NCBI GenBank assembly: GCA_947034885.2
Contig: OX344752.2
Span: forward strand, 434,001 to 498,000
DNA length: 64,000 nucleotides
Origin: Thuidium tamariscinum
Taxonomy: Eukaryota; Streptophyta; Bryopsida; Hypnales; Thuidiaceae
Direction of reading: 5' to 3'
Positions 59,410-64,000 of the stretch are shown in pieces; the stretch's first letter is position 1; each line of letters begins with the position of its first letter. The notes under the pieces were generated by a model. It did no database searches and was not told the origin of the DNA. It saw only the letters and a list, made by a program, of their open reading frames with translations. The translations under genes and the position numbers were made by a program.

Positions 59410-60140
59410 GGGCATTGCAAGAAATATCGTCCAATTTCTATAGTGTTTTAGATTTGGACCCTGTTTTTCCAAGAGTATTATTTAATTAGAAAAACAATTT
59501 TAAAAAATCATAAAAAATATCTCTAATATATATACCTTAATGAAGAAGTTACCCTATGAAGGAAAAAATTAGGAAAATTCTCTAAGTAGGAGAATTGGAA
59601 AAGTGCAAAATCTCATGAAAATGGGTGTATTTACAGTTTGATTTGTAAAAATTAGGAAAGTATTTTTTCTTAAAATATAAGAATTGGACATTTGGAAAGA
59701 GTTTATGGTTATGAGATGTCACCAAAAAAAATAATCTAAGTAACATTATCAATGTTCAAAAATTGTGTGCAATAGGATTGCTATTTACATACATGCGAAG
59801 GACATAAAATGATGTATTTTTAGATTTCTTTTAGCAAAAATGTGAATTTCTACTTTACAAATGTACCATGAAAATTTCAACTTTAGGTCATTAAACTTGG
59901 AGACTTCTAATGTAGTGAAAGTCCCTAATCCTAAGTTTGTGACAAATTTTTAAAATGAATTTTAAATATAAAATGATTTTTCTTAATGTTTAAAAAATAA
60001 GGGATGTGAAAACCATCAAATAAGAGAGTTATGCTCATTATTTTGTGTTCTTAGATCTTTGGATTCAAAAGTTATTGCAAAAAAAACAAGGTCACTTCAA
60101 TTGTGATGGTGAATAGGACCAATGTTTCTTACAATTGCCT
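59410..60140 (-). mobile_element. GCAAGAAACAC-ended element, diverged copy
   Basis: The left end is 'gggcattgcaagaaatat' and the right end 'atgtttcttacaattgcct'. Internal phrases 'aattctctaagtaggagaa', 'tggaaaagtgcaaaatctcatg' and 'gtttatggttatgagatgtcacc' match the reverse of 29474-30205. It is the most diverged of the copies seen. Confidence 0.6.
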
Positions 60141-61398
60141 AAGGCCTTCTCTCTAGTCTACTTGGCCCATGTTTCTATTAGTGCCATAAACTTTTAATGA
60201 CTTTATCTTTTATATCATAACTCCAATATCCAAATTAATGGACCAACATGTTGATATTCCAAAAAATGGCTACAAGAAGTATTTTGAAAGGGGATTGTAT
60301 GCTCATTTATACTCTTCTAAGGGCACCCATTGCCTTCATAAAGACATTTTTAGCCTAACCAAACCTCCTTTTTCGTACTCTAAAATCTCAATGAATCCTA
60401 GTGCTAATTTAACAATTAAAAAAAGTTTAAAAAAAATTTGGAGGTTGACATTTTTTGAAAAAAACAACTAGCTTGGGGTCTTTAGTAGTTGTAAGGGAGT
60501 AAGAAAAGACCTAACTTGGACTTCATCCCGATTTTGTATGCTTCCAAAATGCTAGTCAAACTTCACCGTAATCTTTAATTTTGCTGCTATTTGGAGAATC
60601 TCGTTAGTTTGGATATTTTAGGCTATTGAAATGTTTTGAAACTTGTTGGAGCCTTTTATTAACATTAAAAAAATCATTCTAATTTTAGTGAGATATTATC
60701 GCAACTTGGATAATTTCTATAAATTTCTTGTTGGTGGTTAAAACACCTATTCTCACCAAATCTTCTCAAACCTATTTTAGCCAACTTAATCACATGCATG
60801 GTAGGTGGGGCTTTTTTGGGTATTCTACTAAAGGTGTATATTATTTGGATTTTGGTCGTTTCTAACCTATTTACAAGTAGAATTTCAACCGAATTGGATA
60901 AAACCACTAAAAATATGACCAAATATTGTATTGGCACGTGACATCCCTATTTTGGTTTAATACTCTTTGAAGGGTTTTCTGTACCATTTTTCACACTATA
61001 TTTTGCAAAAAATTATAAAAAGAAGAGTGAGTCCTAGGTGACGAATTGGGCGATCACACATGTTTATGTTTGAAAATGTTGCAACCATGTTAAAAATTAT
61101 TGTGATTGTAGTAGGTGATCTAATGACCATTATCAACACTCTTTTTGATGGTTGTGGGGTAGTCTAGAGAGTGTTTTGAGCCATTTGGGCTACATACTTT
61201 AAGAATTCTTAACAAATTCATACTTTGTTGAAAAGATGAAATTTCAATTGCTCTCTCTATTTCTCATGTTTGTCTTTCTATGATTATTATTATTTTTTTA
61301 ATTTTCCAAAAACATCAACATGGTAAACCAGTCATTCAGCCTGTCATAGGCTGGTTTATCTTTTCACGTTCCAATATGCATTATGGGTTCACTTAAGC
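60141..61398. other. Intergenic DNA
   Basis: No gene was recognised. Frames at 60238-60471 and 60674-60937 lack motifs. Confidence 0.4.
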
Positions 61399-61402
61399 TC
61401 CT

Positions 61403-61733
61403 AAGGTAGAAGGCTCTTAAATGGAGTGGTTTCTAAAATGGTACCCTATCTTAAATGTATAGTACTTGTACATATTGCTTTTTCATAGCCTTCAGGAGTG
61501 TACTGACAATGTACCTTTTAGCTAGGGCACCATTTTAGAGCCCTATGTCCTTTCAACTTCAAATTTTGATAACTAATTCAAAAAAGCTCAAAAAAATACG
61601 ACACGGCTTGGGTTCGATGTCAATTCTATTTGTCCTTCAAGGAAAATCTACTGAGAAATATTTTAGAAGTTTTACCTTCCTAAAATTCTGTTTCAGCCCT
61701 TAGATGGTTTACCATTATAGGACCTCTTACCTT
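61403..61733. repeat. TAAGGTAGAAGG-ended element
   Basis: The left end TAAGGTAGAAGG is complementary to the right end CCTCTTACCTT with one or two changes. The right half matches 13898-14214 ('cttgggttcgatgtcaattc', 'cttcaaggaaaatctact', 'cagcccttagatgg'); the left half is diverged. Confidence 0.55.
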
Positions 61734-61739
61734 CAGTTA

Positions 61740-62185
61740 AGTGAGTGCCCTCCCTGTCCTTTGCATTTGCACCGTCAATCCAAGTCCTGTGACTTCACTT
61801 GTCCTGTGGCTCATGGGGTGGGATCAGTTGGGAACATGCTGCACTCGGCTCACATTCCTTCAGTTGCTGATTATCATTAGCTTCCTGCGCCCTGACGTCC
61901 CCTCACCTTTAGTGCACATGGGATCCCTGCCTGCCTGCCTGCGTGCCTGCCTTCAGGTCTGGGCCGGCTTCGGTCCAGAGGCCAGACGCAGACCCCTGGC
62001 CAGGCGCTGCCAGGAATTCATCGGTCCCAGAAGAGTCGCGTCTACCTTAGTCTAAACCAACCTCAGTCTGCCTCTCAATGTTACCAATGGCCAGAATCAT
62101 CCAATCCAATCTGTATGCCCAGCCATTTGTTTTCATGGCCGGGACGGGGCGGGTACGGAGATTTCATTTATGGGACCGAGAGCGC

Positions 62186-62216
<31 letters not shown>

Positions 62217-62310
62217 CGACGGACGGAGGGCGAGCACCAGAGGGTCTTTTTCGATTTTCTGAGGAGGGGAGGACTGGGTGTGTAAGGAACTTGTGATCTT
62301 GACTGGAATC
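61740..62310. other. GC-rich island with short tandem repeats
   Basis: Composition rises sharply relative to the desert. It contains a TGCC/CTGC run (61926-61952) and a GAGCAG hexamer run (62186-62215). Frames on both strands across it are low-complexity (Ala-Pro or Glu-Gln repeats) and show no family. It could be a gene-proximal region or a fragment of one; no exon could be supported. Confidence 0.4.
62186..62215 (+). repeat. (GAGCAG)5 microsatellite
   Basis: Five perfect hexamer units in the GC-rich island. Confidence 0.9.
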
Positions 62311-62389
62311 AATGGGGAAGCTATCAATACATTCATAAACAGTGGGTAGGTTACATCATAGAATAACCCTTCATCATCGAAGGGGACGG

Positions 62390-62920
62390 AAAGCGTCCTC
62401 ACAGTTCAATTCAAAGAGGGCTGTAACTTTTGCATCCAATGTCTGAATTCAATCAAACTTGTCTGGGAAATTGCACATAGTAGTTTAGTTGGTGTGGTCA
62501 AATTTCTAGATCAATCCAAGGTGTAATGATTTCTTGGGAGTCAATCGGAGTTCATAGGTTCAATTTGAATTTACCAAATTGCAATTGATGGCAACAACCT
62601 TGGGGACTTGTATTTCCTTCATCCAATGTTTGTTTTCAATAAAAAATAAATTATTGGATTATGTTCCCCTAGAAGTCTAGTTCTATTGGTCAGATTTTCA
62701 TGGCAATCCAAGTTATTTTGAATGTTTGGGAGCAATTTGAAGTTCAAAAACCAAACATTTTTTTATTACATTAAACTTTGGTGGCTTGTTTCTTCCTCAT
62801 AAGGTGTCTATTTTTAATTTTAAGAAATTTGAAAAGTTACACATTCTAGTCTAGTTTGTGTGACCAAAAAAAATTCATATCAATCCAAGAAGTTATGAGT
62901 GGCTGAGAAGCATTGTAGTA
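62390..62920 (+). repeat. Degenerate tandem repeat of about 180 bp, three units
   Basis: Three successive segments carry the same ordered phrases: a 'ggggactt/ggtggctt' start with 'cttcatccaatg', then 'tctagt(t)tagtt..tgtggtcaaatttc', then 'atcaatccaag..ttatga..t..tggga'. They begin near 62412, 62600 and 62778. The spacing and order indicate an old tandem triplication. Confidence 0.5.
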
Positions 62921-63527
62921 GAAAGAGGTGCACTTTGATAGATGTGTTTTTTGCACCCTTTTTTTTCTATTTTTTGGCATTTCAAAGTCAATTTGCAAAC
63001 AATTCTAAGCATTTGAATGAAAAAAAATTCACCAATTTGTTTGTAATTTTGTTTTAAAGCACATTTTTTTCCCAACACTAAAACTTTATGATCTTACAAT
63101 CTATGTGGCCAAATGACTCCAAATTACAACATGCACACTACAAGATTGTATGGTGGAGATTTTCAAAGCTTAGTGACACATAGACTTATAAGGCTTGAGA
63201 AGCAAGGTAATGCTTTTCAGTACGTTTGGATCTTAGGCAATGAAGGATTAGGCAGCAATTGTACGTCGTAGTATAATTATTCAAATGTGACAATATCATC
63301 CTAATGTTTGGTGAATTCTGACAATTTCATCTGAGCATGGAGAATATGTTTCCGAAGAAAACTTCTTCCAATTGCACCGTCCTGGGTTTTTTTGGCCATG
63401 TGTTGGTTTGTTGGCTTTGGGGTGCGAGAGTCCAGAATCTGTCAAGCTGAGCGAAATTTCGCACGCTAAGTTACACTGCACCTGAATGATTCTCAAGTGG
63501 CAGGAGAAAGATCAGGACAAATCCTCC

Positions 63528-63549
63528 ATGGCCGCTATCTTAACCTCTG
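63528..63549 (+). CDS. Possible first coding exon of a gene leaving the window
   Basis: ATG in a good context (cctccATGGCC) gives MAAILTS and then G|gtaagg, a consensus donor in phase 1. The upstream 250 bp is less AT-rich, like a promoter or 5' UTR. MAAxL starts are common in plastid-targeted proteins. With only seven codons this is a guess; downstream exons would lie past position 64000 or were not recognised. Confidence 0.2.
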
Positions 63550-64000
63550 GTAAGGTAACTTAAGTAAGTTATCTCCAGGGAGTGAGCTTCACTTGACTCC
63601 CTGAGCAAGCCCTTTTCTGGTTGTTGTGTGTGTACTTCTTCCTTGAGCCAGTGGACTGTCTGTGACTCTGTGTCTGCTTGGCAGAGGCCGGGGGAAATTA
63701 TTAGGGTTGCAGGGGGGTCCGGGTACATCCAAATCATGGGCTCCAACAACTGAGTGGGTTAAGCTTACCCTCCATCAGCGCTGGAAAAGTCTGGGTTACG
63801 CATTTACAGGGCCTGGAACTGCACGGCCATGGCAAGCACTGGGGCACTGGGGGATGGAGACCCGGCAGTGTTGGTTCGTTCGATCCCGTCCCAGGCGGGA
63901 CCCACGGACGGACGGGTGGGGGGCGTGTTGGTGGCATTGGTTTCCTCCATTGTTTGATCGGGAAGATTTCTCATAATGTGTGGTAGAGAGTAACTAAGCA
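63550..64000. other. GC-rich right edge, no exon supported
   Basis: Frames on both strands are Gly/Pro/Trp-rich and show no family. A 'gttcgatcc' string at about 63879 resembles a Pol III B box, but no tRNA fold is present. Confidence 0.35.

Noticed and set aside
62078..62402. Ala-Pro or Glu-Gln repeat proteins on either strand
   Set aside because: They arise from the GAGCAG microsatellite and show no other support.
63800..63960. tRNA gene suggested by 'gttcgatcc'
   Set aside because: No acceptor, D or anticodon arms can be folded around it, and the A box is not convincing.
1..64000. CRISPR array, bacterial operons or ribosome binding sites
   Set aside because: The DNA is plant nuclear; no spaced identical repeats or polycistronic genes were seen.

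Overview
The window is nuclear DNA of a land plant. It is strongly AT-rich and gene-poor, with two intact intron-containing genes in a dense, nested field of decayed mobile elements. The plant assignment rests on a plant-type aromatic L-amino-acid decarboxylase gene with GT-AG introns, a gene whose product begins like a chloroplast transit peptide, a degenerate pentatricopeptide-repeat (PPR) fragment, a Ty1/copia remnant and MITEs with the CACTACAAGAAAA terminus of plant CACTA elements. Large decayed repeats suggest a big genome (a gymnosperm would fit), but the lineage cannot be fixed from sequence alone.

Layout. 0-5 kb: repeats and a PPR remnant, cut by short elements flanked by TTAA. 6.4-7.9 kb: a MULE-like element with a perfect 9-bp target duplication, carrying a nested MITE. 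8.5-10.1 kb: a frameshifted pseudogene ending in a SWIM zinc finger, split by a nearly perfect hairpin CACTA-type MITE. 13.45-16.74 kb (minus): a three-exon gene for a predicted 193-residue plastid membrane protein, with a minisatellite just upstream. 17.3-31 kb: AT-rich desert with TTAA-flanked elements and copies of an element family with the terminus GTGATTGCAAGAAACACTT. 31.8-36.9 kb (plus): a complete 12-exon aromatic amino acid decarboxylase gene, about 512 residues, with all catalytic landmarks. 37-46 kb: nested transposons, including a three-deep stack at 38.9-41.8 kb, an hAT-like MITE and a CACTA MITE, both with clean target duplications. 47.4-51.1 kb: AT-rich minisatellite, a copia protease/integrase remnant, and a degenerate coding sequence resembling the 2-oxoglutarate/Fe(II) dioxygenases of the TET/JBP group. 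51.4-61.7 kb: more repeats. 61.7-64 kb: GC composition rises, and a possible first exon starts at 63528.

The two intact genes are functionally unrelated. The most unusual theme is the set of 0.7-2.3 kb elements that lie between TTAA tetranucleotides and start with CCC(C)T-type inverted termini. This is the signature of piggyBac-like elements, which are little known in plants. One copy sits inside another repeat whose uninterrupted version is also in the window and carries a single TAA-containing site. No transposase is visible, so the class assignment is an inference.
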